Notes under the pieces: generated by a model
Seen by the model: only the letters and a program-made list of their open reading frames with translations
Told to the model about the DNA's origin: nothing
Database searches by the model: none
Shown: piece after piece, positions 1-11,776 of the stretch
Numbering within the stretch: position 1 is the first letter of the stretch
Layout of the letters: each line of letters begins with the position of its first letter
Made by a program: the position numbers and the translations under genes
Source of the DNA: Rugalucina vietnamica
Taxonomy: Eukaryota > Mollusca > Bivalvia > Lucinida > Lucinidae
DNA: 64,000 bases
Direction of reading: 5' to 3'
Assembly: GCA_964017185.1 (NCBI GenBank)
Contig: OZ024875.1
Location: forward strand, 25,677,456-25,741,455

Positions 1-522
1 ACAAACACAATAAAGCACATACTGGGGGTCGTGTCAGTGTGTGGGTCTCATGGTCACAACTTGTGGTGGAGTCCTGGTAAAACGAAGTGATACACATTTA
101 GTCAGGTCAGGTATTTATCATTGCAATAAGCAGAGTTCACTCACAACAAATCGGTTTTACCTTGCACAATGGAACTTATTTTGTGATATCATATGTGTAT
201 TAAAGTTTTGTCACAAAAAACTACTGCTGGACACTGTCTAAAATGCTACCAAATTGGCAACTGTGTTAAGAATTCAATGGCTTTCAAGGTTGGCAAACAA
301 AAAAAAGAAGACCTGAGATTGTGCCTTGATCTTGTTCAGCTTAGGAAAAAAACCCAACTTGTCTTTGTTTCAATCAAAACCACAATTAAGCTGCAATAAG
401 ATGGAAGTAACACACAAAAGCAGTGTTTTTATGATGTGCATTTTTCCTGGTATAACACAACACTGCAAGCTTTATGCACAGAAGGAAGTGCTTTGGCTTT
501 CTTGCACCATTCTTCCAAACTG
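1..522. other. Intergenic, nothing recognised
   Basis: A+T-rich sequence with only short accidental open frames. I see no splice-bounded exon, tRNA or clear repeat before the MITE that begins near 527. Confidence 0.5.
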
Positions 523-526
523 TATA

Positions 527-1137
527 CAGTCTAGTCCATGACGGTGATCCATCCACGGTCTTGTGGAGCGTTTTTCCGTCCAAAATACGTGTTAAAAAAT
601 CGGTGGATATTTTCTTGTTTCTTTGACTTATCTGCGCGTTGTGCATCACTTCATAATTTGGAAAACCCAAATATTCTATTTTTAAACTCATCTAAACAAT
701 AAGCATGTACCCAATGACGTAGCTCACTGTATTCAAGATGGAGAATCTCGGTTTCAACGACTCACATGGGCCAGATATATCGGGTAAAAGAACACGAATA
801 ACAATCAGTTATTGCTGATGGATTCTCCTGAACTTAGCAGGATGGCTAGAACGAACCCTTGGCCAGTCAAATATGCAAAAACATACCACACATTTGAAGA
901 TTTTATCACCGATCGGCTTCCCGATCGGCTTGCATTTTTTAAGGAAATTCTTGTATATGGACGGAAAATCCATCCTAAATATTTTTGGATTGGATCGCTC
1001 ACCGTCCAATCGTGAACATGGTGAAAGGAGCGTCAAACCGTCCTTATCAAAGTTTGGGATGGAAAATCCATCCAATAGGTTTGGACGGATTATCCGTCCA
1101 AACCAGTTTGGATGGATAACCGTCATGGACTAGACTG
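527..1137. mobile_element. Mariner-type MITE (TA-flanked, long TIR)
   Basis: The two ends are inverted copies of each other. The left end begins CAGTCTAGTCCATGACGG and the right end, read on the minus strand, gives the same bases after one extra C. Both ends sit against TATA, so a TA target duplication is likely. The interior repeats 'ccgtcca' and 'ggacgg' motifs on both strands, which explains the overlapping short frames at 805-1133. A CAGT start plus TA insertion is the Tc1/mariner style. No transposase is present, so this is a non-autonomous copy. Confidence 0.65.
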
Positions 1138-1142
1138 GTATA

Positions 1143-2044
1143 GCAAATGATTACAATAAATGGTGGGACTTCATGTGTCGCTATTGTCTTTGAAATTTCT
1201 ATAAATGTCTTAAAATATGGACCGTAACATCAAACTGGACTCTGACAATGGTATTACATATGATTAACTCAGGGTACATAATCAGACAAGGGATATTAAA
1301 ACAATGTTGATGTCCCATCATTTAACGTAACTGCCATTGGTCTGTGGTGCTACCAGTTAGCCAAACATTGTACATTTCATAACATTACCTGTGTAGATTG
1401 TTGCTGGCTTGTTCGCTGTATAATAATTTAATAGGTTTAGTATGTGAAAAATAAAGACTTCTGAGACAAGACTAGCCGAAAATTGGTCACTGGGATTATA
1501 ACTGATTTAATTTCAATGGTTGCACACGTCTAAATGAAGTGCGTCAAAGCCATTTAAGCACATGTCTTTTAAAGCATCCTTCATTTAAGGGACATTGTAA
1601 AATTACATGGCTAGCTTAGATCAGATAAACATGATGGTTCATCTCTTGTTCAATTTAATTCGAAATGAACACCAAAAATCAAGAAAGTGCAAGTCTTTGG
1701 CATACCACTTATATGATATGTAATAAATGGGTTTAAACTTGAAAGGCAAAACTGAATAACATCACAAGGTGCATTGCATCCCTAGTGTGTACTTTAAAGA
1801 AAAATTGATGTTGAGACGTTATTTGAATTTTTGTTGTGCAGCAACATGGTATCATTTAATTCCATGTCAATTACTCAATAGTGGATATATTTGTAAGAAA
1901 ATTTGGAATATCGTTCATTGTGATATCAAAAGAACATGTATAATTTTTTTTATGTATGAATTTTTAGACAAGTCCAATAACTTGTGTTAATTTTGTTTGG
2001 TTTGTCCACAAACTTCTGGATATCCCCTCGTAAAGGTTGCTAAA
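1143..2044. other. Intergenic, nothing recognised
   Basis: About 900 bases of A+T-rich DNA between the mariner-type MITE and the 27-bp minisatellite. The only frame (1769-1990) has no recognisable motif. Confidence 0.45.
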
Positions 2045-2396
2045 TTGAATTTAAGACAATCTCATACCAATCTGAATTTAAGACAATCTCATACCAATCT
2101 AAATTTAAGACAATCTCATACCAATCTGAATTTAAGACAATCTCATACCAATCTGAATTTAAGACAATCTCATACCAATCTGAATTTAAGACAATCTCAT
2201 ACCAATCTGAATTTAAGACAATCTCATACCAATCTGAATTTAAGACAATCTCATACCAATCTGAATTTAAGACAATCTCATACCAATCTGAATATAAGAC
2301 AATCTCATACCAATCTGAATTTAAGACAATCTCATACCAATCTGAATATAAGGCAATCTCATACCAATCTGAATTTAAGACAATCTCATACCAATC
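2045..2396. repeat. 27-bp minisatellite, about 13 copies
   Basis: A 27-bp unit containing TTTAAGACAATCTCATACCA is repeated head to tail about 13 times with very few substitutions (TTTAAG to TATAAG or TATAAGG in the last copies). Because 27 is a multiple of three, both strands stay open: the plus strand reads a nine-residue repeat with RQSHT and the minus strand one with DWYEI. Low divergence implies recent expansion. There are no unique spacers, so it is not a CRISPR array, and I see no flanking exon or signal peptide that would make it a real repeat protein. Confidence 0.9.
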
Positions 2397-2844
2397 TTTT
2401 AAAAGCATTAAAAAGACCATATTTAAAATGAACCTGTAATTGTAGCCAAGAATATCATGATCAGGGTTGGCCTTTATTATGGCTACAAGCAAACAAACAC
2501 TTTCAGTCTGCCAGACTGAGAATCAATTCAACCGTACAGTATAGTTATAACAAGTTACTAAGTGGCACGCATGAAATATAATCAATATGAAAGCAAAGAA
2601 AAGTCTTGGTTAATTATTAACATGTTTAACCTTTTTTATGCGACAGAAAAAGTCTTTGAAATTTTAATAGGTTTCCAAGTTTATTCAGAATGGCAACATT
2701 TCAAGGATGGAACTCTGATATTTTCTAAAACATTTTTTTTTACATGTATTAGTTCTGCCAAGTTTTAGGAGGATTTTGATTTTCAATAATGTTGGAGGTT
2801 TCAGAGAAAAAAAAGATGGTTTAATTATCCACTGCGTCATCTTA
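2397..2844. other. Intergenic, nothing recognised
   Basis: A+T-rich sequence between the minisatellite and the TTAA-flanked MITE; no supported gene or repeat. Confidence 0.4.
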
Positions 2845-2848
2845 TTAA

Positions 2849-3507
2849 AACAGCAGTCACACACGTATATGTGAAACGCGCGCCGGGCGTGTTGAAAAAA
2901 TAGCAAAATTCCACATACACCAGATGCACGTCGGAAACACGTTCAAAACTCGCTACAAGCGCGTTGGGTATGCTTGGTATACGTCCGGCGCACGTCGCTA
3001 TACGTAGATAAAAGTCTCTGCGCGTTTCGCGCGCGTTTGGGCTCAAAAATTTTTTAAACATGCTTAAAAATTTTCTAGAAGCTCGGCTTGTCTCGGGCTT
3101 GTGACTTATATGTCTCGAATAAGTTCCACACATGTTACAAGCACGTTGAATATGCTCTGAACGAGTTTGGCGCGTGTTTGAGGCACGCCAGTGTACGCTC
3201 CATGTGCGTTCCGATTTTATGCGCTGTTGCTGCACTAGCATGCCCCAAGCGTGTGTGAAACGCGCATTGAACGTTCAATGCACGCCTGTAGCGCGTGCTT
3301 AGCGTGTCTGGGATGTGTCACAACCGTAGTCCAAAACTTTAAGAATTTTTATACATCCGGCACTCGCCTCAGTCACGCACTAATGTGTGACTGCTAAAGC
3401 GAGTTAAAGGAATAAATTCATTTTTATACGTCCAAAGTCTTCAGCGTGTTGAGATATTTCATACGCCCGGCACGGGTTTGGGTTATACGCTACTGTGTGA
3501 CTGCTGT
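2849..3507. mobile_element. TTAA-flanked, CpG-rich MITE
   Basis: Terminal inverted repeats (ACAGCAGTCACACA at the left, TGTGTGACTGCTGT at the right) are flanked by TTAA at 2845-2848 and 3508-3511. TTAA duplication is the piggyBac signature. The interior is far richer in CpG than its surroundings, with repeated cgcg, cgtccgg and tatacg motifs. A weaker internal copy of the terminal motif lies near 3383-3395 (TGTGTGACTGC). No transposase is visible. The open frame at 2837-3241 on the minus strand is a by-product. Confidence 0.65.
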
Positions 3508-3511
3508 TTAA

Positions 3512-5839
3512 GGAGAAAAACCTGTTAGACCTGATATTTCTTGTGTTACATAGCACATACTGTGGTTAAGCCAATTGTGCTGGGAAAATTTCAAAGTAAC
3601 CCCTGGCATCCATCCCCTTTTAAATTGAGGCATTTGTATTGTGATATTGTACACATTCACACTAATAGTTTCAGTCCTGATATCTACAAGATTCAACAAC
3701 CCTGATGCTGGCTGTCTTTAAATGAAAACAATAGAATTGACTTTAAAGAACTCAGTTAACTCAGGTTTAATTTTTATTTGCTATTACTGCAGCTGGTGTT
3801 GTGTCGTGTGGCGGCCCTTAAAAGTCTTCCCATACATCATCCATAGTGCAGGTTATATTTTCTTTTGGTCCTCTGAGATCAGTGAGGATATTCTGAGAAA
3901 TCAGAAATTTATCATCGGTTAAGATTCATTTTCTAACCAATATTTAACAAATTTGGTCCCATTTAGATAATAGTAGTCTTTGTATCGACTACCCTGTTGA
4001 AAGTTGCAAAATTTCAGTAATTCTCTTTGGCTCCATGTTGCCAAATCTAAAGGGTCACTGACGAGACTTTAATAGTCGAAACCACGGTATGGCCCATCCC
4101 CTTTCTCATTTACGTGTTCACTGCTCTTAAAGGATCTCAGTTTTAATTTTTAAACCCTTGCTTAATTGCGATCTTGCCACAGCAACAGGGCTGGAATCTT
4201 GTTGTTAACCGACCACCGACTTCCGGTCGTACTTGACTGGACAAGGCAGCGATTGGATCATACTACATGTAAATACCGTATCCCTGCTCGGGTATGAAAA
4301 CTCACATTGAACCGAGCTGCCACAGTCTTTTTGGGCTGTGGTTATGGCTGTGGGTTTATAGGTAGTCATACAGTGAAAATAGTGCTGTAAGATCGCAAGC
4401 GTTTTGAAAACGCTTATACTTGTGATGCATTATAGATTGACAGCCAGCACTGTTACTGGTAGTTTCTAAGCTACATATCATACACAGTTTAAGATCAATA
4501 GTTCCATTTCATAAACTTTATTGAACTACAGACACATTGAACAGGTATTTAGAAACATTGTTCTTACAAGTAATCTACAGAGTTCATCAAATGGGTTCAT
4601 ATCCTTAATGTTATTGAGCTTTTGCTACTGACTGTATGCTCATAATGAAAAGCACTAACATGACATCATTGATAAATGAATAAATGCTTAGGAAGTTAAT
4701 TTTCATTTACTTTCTACATGGAATGCAAACCGTCACAAATAAAATACATGTACATATAACAAAACTATTTGCTGATTTTGCCAGGCTTTCAGACACAGAA
4801 CTTCTGGATACTAGAACCTCCTTTCATGCTTTTTATGTGTGCCCAAACTTTTCGAAATTATCAACTACATGTATATGTACATAACTATTTCATGTAAATG
4901 ACATACGAAATGTCAAGCTTGTCGATATTTACAACACTAATTTGAGACATTCTGTATTATGTGTATTGTCTCCTCACAAAAGCTGAACTATGGAACTCCT
5001 TTCAAAGCATTTCCTTAATCAATCTACATAATTAATAGCTACTGTTAATGACTTCCAATATTATATTTATTGACATGAAATATCAATAAAGGCTAGACAA
5101 CTTAAGTTCTGGAGTGAAATAAAACATATTTATAGCAATAGAATTTCAAGAAACCAAGAAAAGATGTTGGCAAATGACAACTCTCTTTCTGATTAATCAG
5201 TATAGAACATAATATTCATGATACAGGATCATTAAACTTTATTCTTATTATTTTTCAAACTTTAATACTTGGCAAATTAGCAAACTTTGTCCCACAACTG
5301 TTTAAATGTACAAGTTCATGTATATATCATACCAAATGAAAATTGCATGTCATTTTGTTGATACATGTACTTTGAATGCCTAAAGAAAGGTGTACTGTCC
5401 TTTAGCATTTTTAGAAATATCAATGACCTCATTACATTGGGTCCACAAGATGATCATTAAAGTCCCAACTGTGGCAACATTAAACTAAATGAGTAAGACA
5501 TGGAAAAGAAGAAAATCATCATGTAGACAAAATACTGTAGTCTCTCTCCAGCATGGTGTGCCAGTAACATCAATCACATCTGAAAGACTGTTTTAACAAT
5601 TATCAAAACAACAATATCTGATGAAAATATTATCTAAATGAGATGAGGCTGCTTGACAAATCTAGCAATTTGATATAATAAATAAAACAAAAAATCAGCT
5701 TGAGCATGATCAGAGCATCTAACTTGCCTGCCAGATCAATCTGAATCAATGATTAGTACAAATCAAACATCACAAAGTTTAAACCTATAATAAATTAGCT
5801 AAATTATCTAGAGGGAAATTGTTTAAATAATTGTGAATC
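3512..5839. other. Intergenic, no supported gene
   Basis: About 2.3 kb without a supported feature. It could hold 3' untranslated sequence or later exons of the minus-strand gene whose first coding exon is at 6261-6561, but I found no convincing acceptor-exon-donor set. A short perfect palindrome, AGCGTTTTGAAAACGCT, lies near 4397-4413. Confidence 0.35.
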
Positions 5840-5985
5840 ATATTGTATTGTATGTATTTTGTATGTTATTTAATGTATATTTATGCAGTTTGTACAATAC
5901 GCCTCGAATCATGCTGTATATTCATTGTACCTCATGTTGCCTCGGTAACGAGGATTGAGAATTTGAAAATAAACTTGTAAAAAAA
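5840..5985 (+). mobile_element. Candidate 3' tail of a truncated LINE
   Basis: The sequence runs through repeats of 'attgtatgta', then a short stem (CCTCGGTAACGAGG) closely followed by GAAAATAAAC and a run of eight A. A stem followed by AATAAA and a short A-rich or simple-repeat tail is the usual 3' end of CR1/L2-type LINEs, and the complete LINE at 28,256 ends with the same arrangement. No coding part is attached, so this would be a strongly 5'-truncated copy. A genuine polyadenylated gene end cannot be excluded. Confidence 0.35.
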
Positions 5986-6260
5986 ACATCAAATCAAAGC
6001 CTTTTTGATTGGGCTGTTTTCTAAGTAGACCATACAGGAGATAAAGTTTATAAGAGACGAGGCACATGATGGGCTCACTGGATAGCTACTGATGAGTTTT
6101 ATGTAAGACTAAAATTTGATAAGACTTTGCTGGGTCCAAAAACAGCCTGTTAATTGTTAAATTTGGCAAGCAGCAGCTCAACTCTACCGGTATATTATAC
6201 TTGTCTGTTTTCTTACATATTTTTAAAAGATAGGCATGTTTTCCTGAGAACCAACTTTAC

Positions 6261-6561
6261 CTTGCTTCTCTGTCCTGTCTGTCTTGTACTTGTATGCCCT
6301 GAGGCCCCGACTTCCTTATCCCTAGGGGTCCTGCTCTGACTAGTGGACTGGTGACTATTAGGATTGGCCCCGGGGGACCTGGAACCCTTCTGCCGAGACT
6401 GGCTGGTACCAGCCTGGCCGGTTCCTAGTTGAACTTCCTGGAACTGTTTGTTACGCTGTGGTGCACGAGGTGTATTCTTGGCAGTGGGAGGGGCAGACTG
6501 AGTGGTTTCTGGCTTTGGTTGAGATGAACCACTCCCCATAATCTAGCACTTCATGACTAAC
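6261..6561 (-). CDS. Probable first coding exon, N-myristoylated disordered protein
   Basis: On the minus strand an ATG at 6539-6537 opens 93 codons ending in ...QRSK at an AAG|GTAAAG donor (exon edge 6261), phase 0. A candidate acceptor (TTGTAG) precedes 22 bases of 5' untranslated sequence at 6561. The product starts MGSGSS, fitting the N-myristoylation rule (Gly2 after Met removal, Ser at position 6), and is otherwise low-complexity, rich in Ser, Thr, Gln, Pro and Arg (for example STSQSRTPRDKE), so probably disordered. Base composition is visibly more GC-rich than the flanks, supporting coding. I do not recognise the family. The rest of the protein should lie at lower coordinates, but I could not place those exons. 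Confidence 0.45.
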
Positions 6562-6929
6562 CTACAATGGGAAAATGTTATTTGTATACAAATTGATTCA
6601 TTACCAAAAACGAAAACATTGCCCATACAATATACAGAATTTTGTAAAGTTATATAAATTCCGTAGAAAAATTTTGATGTTCTTCTTGTTTTTGCTCAAA
6701 ACATTGATTGTAGCATTTGTAGGTACACAAGTGTCCTTACTCTACATGTAAGTTTTAGATCCGAAGAAAGAAAAATTGTAAACCCCTTGCCCTGTGTACC
6801 CCATGATTTACTAAAAAAAAAGTGGGGTTTAAGGTTTGAGTTACGGCTTAGTGTCCCAGTCAACGGCTATGGTCATGCCTTGGTTTTACCTCCATTTACA
6901 CCCAAAATGTGCTTGAAAAAGTAATAACC

Positions 6930-7215
6930 ACCAAAGTCATTACAAAAACTTGCCCATATTGAGATTTGTTTTGGTTGTAAAAATGAAAATTTTCACTGGA
7001 AAAATTTCGATATTTTTAACATCATTGCTCAAAACATAGATTGTGGGTACACGTTAAAACCGCCTCTCCGATGCAGTTCTAACGAGTACCCACAATCTAT
7101 GTTTTGGAGCAAAAATTAGAAAAATAGGTATACACCTGCATACCCCAGTTTTGTTATATAAACGTGGGGTTGAAAGGGGTATACATTTCATGGACATGTT
7201 ATCCTAATGAAACCA
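6930..7215. repeat. Dispersed palindromic repeat, copy 1
   Basis: The stretch runs from 'ttgcccatat' through an inverted pair, ACATAGATTGTGGGTAC and GTACCCACAATCTATGT, centred near 7065, then a CATACCCC...TGGGGTT...GGGGTATAC block ending with 'catggacatgttatcct'. The same blocks recur at 6580-6740 (partial), 7573-7756, 9481-9550, 11,960-12,115, 17,230-17,390 and, inverted, 45,240-45,520. It is a non-coding interspersed family of unknown class. Confidence 0.6.
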
Positions 7216-7497
7216 AAAAGGCTTGTATGTATGGATGGTTTGACATGAACCACTTTTCCTGGGCAGGTTCAGTCCTTCTGAGCGGTTAACCAGTAATCAG
7301 ATGGTCAGTCAGTAGTTTATAAGCTTTGCCTGGAGGCACAAGCAGCCCATCTATTTCTCAGGGCCCCAATGAGTGGGGGCTTAAGGGGGCACACACGTAA
7401 TGGTCCTAATGGACATGTTATCCTCATGTATGCACTTTCCTGATGTTGATATCATGAGGTCCAAATATGAAACACTGGAAGGCAACAAAAAAACACA

Positions 7498-7572
7498 GGG
7501 AGCGTGGTGGTGTAGTGGTAGAACATTGGGACTCCGAATCTAGAGGTCCTGGGTTCAAACAGGCGTCACTGT
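7498..7572 (+). mobile_element. tRNA-derived SINE head (tRNA-Arg-like)
   Basis: The bases GGGAGCGTGGTGGTGTAGTG form a tRNA-like 5' half with a good A box (TGGTGTAGTGG), followed by a seven-base loop CTCCGAA that would give anticodon CCG, and a B box GGTTCAAAC. The 3' acceptor strand does not pair with the 5' end, so this is a pseudo-tRNA promoter as found at the head of SINEs, not a working tRNA. Downstream it runs straight into the palindromic repeat at 7573-7756. Confidence 0.6.
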
Positions 7573-7756
7573 TTCATTACAAAAAATGCCCATGTAATAT
7601 ACAGAGATTTTTAAATTTGTAAAAAATGAAAATTTTAAGTATAAAATTTTTGGTATTTTTCTTATTTTTTGCTTAAAACATAATCTGTGGGTTAGAACCG
7701 CCTCACCGACGTGATTCTAACGAGTACCCACAATCTATGTTTTGGAGCAAAAATAA
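7573..7756. repeat. Dispersed palindromic repeat, copy 2 (interrupted)
   Basis: This repeats the blocks of the 6930-7215 copy (ATGCCCATGTAATATACAGA, then the ATAATCTGTGGGT...ACCCACAATCTATG inverted pair) but stops at GGAGCAAAAAT. The remaining part (GCATACCCCAGC onward) reappears at 9479, after the long element at 7757-9480. The long element therefore probably inserted into this copy, with about 25 bases lost at the junction. Confidence 0.55.
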
Positions 7757-9480
7757 AACCGGAGGACCAACGGTCCTGTAAACGCTCACCTGAAACCCAA
7801 GATATATACCAATAAACTTGTTTGACTAGAATGGTAATATACATGCATGTAACCCCTGGGCCGGTTCAGAGCAACCCCTGGAGTCAATTTCTTTTTCAAA
7901 TCAAAAACTTTAGTCCATTTGCCAATTTACTGCAAGTTTTGCTCTTCAAATGACATTTTAACAATTTTCACCATTCAAATGCATGGGTGTTTGCAGTAAA
8001 ATAGGTCAAGGTCATCCAAGGGTCACGGTTTGAATATTATGGTATTTAACTCCAGTGCAGGAGCAGATGAAGCCCTTGGCCATTTTCTTTTTTCAGAATC
8101 TTCAATATTCTGTCCATTTGCCAATTTCCTGCTGGCTTTTGCCTTCAAATGACATTTTAACAGTTTTCCCAATTCAAATGCAAAGGCAACCCATGTTGAC
8201 CTTGCCATAAACTTGGTCAAGGTCATCACAGGGTCATGATTTATATATACATTGGAGTACTTTAGCCATCGATGCTTCACGCCAAGTTTCCTTGAAATCA
8301 GTCTATTGGTTTCAGAGAAGAAGATTTTTGATGGGGTTTTACCATATATGGGCATGATGGCCATCTTTGTCATGTGACCTAGATCATTTATATATACATT
8401 GATTCCCCCATTCTATAGATGCTTCACATAAAATTTGGCTTTGATTGGCCAAGCGGTTTCAGAGGAGAAGACGTTTGAATATTATGGAAATATACATGTA
8501 TACTGCCCCAGGGTGGGGGCACATGAGCCCCTGGGGTCCAATTTTTTTCAGAATCATTAATATTCAGTCCTACTTCCCATTTCCTGCAAGACTTTCACTT
8601 TAAATTACATTTTAAAAGTTTTCCCCCATTCAAATGCATTGGCTACCTATGTTGACCTTGCCGTAAAATAGATCAAGGTCATCACAGGGTCATGATTTAT
8701 ATACACATTGTAGTGCTTGAGCCATCAATGCGTCATGCCAAGTTTCGTTGAAATCAGTCCACCGGTTCTGGAGAAGAAGATTTTTGAAGGGTTTTTACCA
8801 TATATGGGCATGGCGGCCATCTTGGTCATGTGACCTGGATTTTTTGTACACATATTTGTTACCCCTTCCTATTGATGCTTCACATAAAATTTGGCTTTGA
8901 TTGGCCAAGTGGTTTCAGAGGAGACGACGTTTGAATATTATGGAGATATACATGTATATTGCCCCGGGGTGGTGGCACATGAGCCCCTGGGGTCCAATTT
9001 TTTTCAGAATCATTAATATTCAGTCCTACTGCCCATTTCCTGCAAGACTTTCACTTTAAATTACATTTTAAAAGTTTTCCCCATTCAAATGCATTGGCGA
9101 CCTATGTTAACCTTGCCGTAAAATAGGTCAAGGTCATAACAGGGTCATGATTTGTATACACATTGTAGTGCTTGGCCATTAATGCTTCATGCCAAGTTTC
9201 GTTGAAATCGGTCCACCGGTTCTGGAGAAGAAGTTTTTGAAGGGTTTTTACCATATATGGGCATGGCGGCCATCTTGGTCATGTGACCTGGATTTCTTAT
9301 ATACACATTGGTTCCCCCTTCCTATTGATGCTTCATATAAAATTTGGCTTTGATTGGCCAAGCGGTTTCAGAGGAGAAGATCTTTGAAATTGTGGACGGA
9401 CGGACGGACGGACGACGGACGGACGCCAGATCATGGCCATCCTATAAGCTCACCTTGTGAGCCTAACGGCTCAGGTGAGC
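7757..9480 (+). mobile_element. Hairpin-ended tandem-monomer element, family 1, copy A
   Basis: It begins with GGAGGACCAACGGTCC and CGCTCACCTGA, and contains about four monomers of roughly 420 bp, each with ACCATATATGGGCATGGCGG and a CATCTTGGTCATGTGACC block. A GGACGGACGG tract and a terminal hairpin (GTGAGCC...GGCTCAGGTGAGC) close it. The 5' GCTCACCTGA is the inverse of the 3' TCAGGTGAGC, giving subterminal inverted repeats. There is no coding capacity. The architecture matches non-autonomous Helentron/HINE or oyster 'pearl' elements. This copy has TAAC instead of TTC at the hairpin apex and lacks the terminal CTAA. Confidence 0.7.
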
Positions 9481-9747
9481 ATACCCCAGCTTTGCTATAT
9501 AAAAGTGGGGTATAAGGGGGTATTCATTGCACGGACAATCATGTTTTCCTGATGTTGTGTCCTTGAGCAAGACACATTAACTCCCTACAGTACTGGTTTA
9601 ACCCAGGAAGAGTTGGCAAGAGGAAAAGAAAGTCTGTGAATATATACAGAAATCAAATATATAATAACATATTTAATTAAATAAATATTGGAAGAAATCT
9701 GACTTTAAGACTTTTGAAATTCATTTTAAACATACATGTATATATTA

Positions 9748-9981
9748 CACACTGGTCATAGTAAACGCATAGGCAACATCTGTAAAGGGAAATGAATAGG
9801 GGGTACTTTAAGGCATGTGTCAGATTTTCAATCGTTGAACAATGGTAAAACAGTAAGAAAGTATGTATTGATACCTTTTTCACCTGTCAAATATCCGCCA
9901 TTTTATGAGGTAGCCCGTGCGTCCTAAAACGAGTGCCTGTGCATTTCAGATGTTACCTATGCGTTTACTATGACCAGTGTG
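9748..9981. mobile_element. Short foldback MITE
   Basis: CACACTGGTCATAGTAAACG at the left is matched by its inverse at the right (CGTTTACTATGACCAGTGTG), giving arms of about 35 bp with one or two mismatches around a 164-bp core. ATTA flanks both sides (9744-9747 and 9982-9985), a possible target duplication. The core contains 'ccgccattttatgagg'. There is no coding potential. Confidence 0.6.
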
Positions 9982-10082
9982 ACCAGTGTGATTATGGGGA
10001 ATTATATATTATTGACTGATTTTCACCTATTCCATGCCAAACCCTCTATATTAGTGCAGGTTTAACAGTTAATTGTATAATT

Positions 10083-11776
10083 AACCAGAGGACCATTGGT
10101 CCTGAGAACGCTCACCTGAAGCTAATCGTGGAGTATTAAGTCATCATGAAATGACCTTGACCTTGAATACTCACACACCTTTATTGACTTCATTAGTTGT
10201 CTGCATCTGCAAAGTTTCAGGTCTCAGGCTGCAATAGTTTCCAAACCCAGTGATTTCTGAGAAAACCATAATTTTAATTTTGGTATTTAAATGACCTTGG
10301 GTCAAGGTCAAGAAATGACATTGGCCTTTATAATTACTTACCTTCACTGACTCCATTAGTTGTCTGCATCCAGCAACTTTCAGGTCTCAGGCTGCAACAG
10401 TTTCCAAAATATCCATTGTTTTCGCTTTTTCCCATGTAAAAGCCTATGTTTCCAAAATTGACCTTGCCATAAAATAGGTCAAGGTAATCCTAGGGTCATC
10501 ATTTCAACAAACTACCATGGGCTGGAGTCCCAAATGCTACATACCAAGTTTCATGGAAATCGGCCAGCCGGTTCTGGAGAAGAAGATTTTTGAGTGGTTT
10601 TTACCATAGTTGGGCATGGCGGCCATCTTGGTCATGTGACACAAATTTCTCGATCAAACTTTCCTATCCATGGACGCTCCATGGACGCTACACACAAATT
10701 TCTCGATCAAACTTTCCTATCCATGGACGCTCCACATAAAATTTCACTTTGATTGGCCAAGCAGTTTCAGAGAAGAAGATTTTTGAAAAGTGTGTATGGA
10801 CGACAGACTGGCCAAGGTCAAGAGATGACCTTGACCTAAATTAATCACATACCTTCATCTACTCCATTAGTTGTTTGCATCTACCACTTTTCAGGTCTAA
10901 GGCTGCAACAGTTTTCACTTTTCCCATGTAAAAGCCTATGTTTCCAAAATTGACATTGCCGTAAAATAAGTCAAGGTCATCCCAGGGTCATCATTTGATC
11001 AAACTATAATGGGCTGGAGTCCCAAATGCTACATACCAAGTTTCATGAAAATCGGCCTGCCGGTTCTGGAGAAGAAGATTTTTGAGAGGTTTTTACCATA
11101 TATGGGCGTGGCGGCCATCTTGGTCATGTGACCCGGATTTCGCGATCAAACTTTTATCTCCACTACCCATGGATGCTCCACATAAAATTTCACTTTGATT
11201 GGCCAAGTAGTTTGAGAGAAGATCTTTGAAAAGTGTGTATGGACAACAGACTGGCCAAGGTCAAGAGATGACCTTAACCTAAATTAATCACATACCTTCA
11301 TCTACTCCATTAGTTGTTTTCATCTACCACTTTTCAGGCCTCAGGCTGCAATAGTTTTCAAAAAAAATCCATAGTTTTCCCTTTTTCCCATGTAAAAGCC
11401 TATGTTTCCAAAATTGACCTTGCCGTAAAATAGGTCAAGGTCAACCCAGGGTCATCATTTTAGCAAATTATGATGGGGTGGAGTCCTGGATGCTACATAC
11501 CAAGTTTCGTGGAAATCGGCTCTCCGGTTCTGGAGAAGAAGATTTTTGAAGGGTTTTTACCATATATGGGCGTGGCGGCCATCTTTGTCATGTGACCAAA
11601 ATATTGCGAACAAAATTTCAGTGCCACTACCCAAGGAGGCTACACATAAAATTTCAACTTGATTGGCCAAGCGGTTTCAGAGAAGAAGATCTTTGAAATT
11701 GTGGACGACGACGGACAGACTCCGGATCATGGGTATACTATAAGCTCACCTGTGAGCCTTCGGCTCAGGTAAGCTA
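10083..11776 (+). mobile_element. Hairpin-ended tandem-monomer element, family 1, copy B
   Basis: A complete copy: the start has CCAGAGGACCATTGGTCC and CGCTCACCTGA, followed by about four monomers with 'ccttgacct', 'ccggttctggagaagaag' and 'gcggccatctt' blocks. A short GACGACGG tract leads to the end hairpin with GAGCCTTCGGCTC and a final GTAAGCTAA. One base in the outer 3' stem differs (GGTAAGC instead of GGTGAGC). The left breakpoint of the 5.26-kb tandem duplication lies inside its GACGACGG tract at 11,705, so the last 72 bases are repeated at 16,965-17,036. Confidence 0.75.

Noticed and set aside
805..1133. Overlapping plus and minus frames of 65-105 codons
   Set aside because: They read the palindromic interior of the mariner-type MITE in both directions.
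2045..2396. CRISPR-like array
   Set aside because: Units are contiguous with no unique spacers, and the DNA is from an animal.
1997..2492. Open frames on both strands across the 27-bp repeat
   Set aside because: They exist only because the unit length is a multiple of three; no splice, start or domain context.
4391..4415. Short palindrome AGCGTTTTGAAAACGCT as a terminator
   Set aside because: Rho-independent terminators do not apply in animal DNA and nothing adjacent is transcribed.
7498..7572. Functional tRNA-Arg gene
   Set aside because: A and B boxes and a CCG-type loop are present, but the acceptor stem does not pair.
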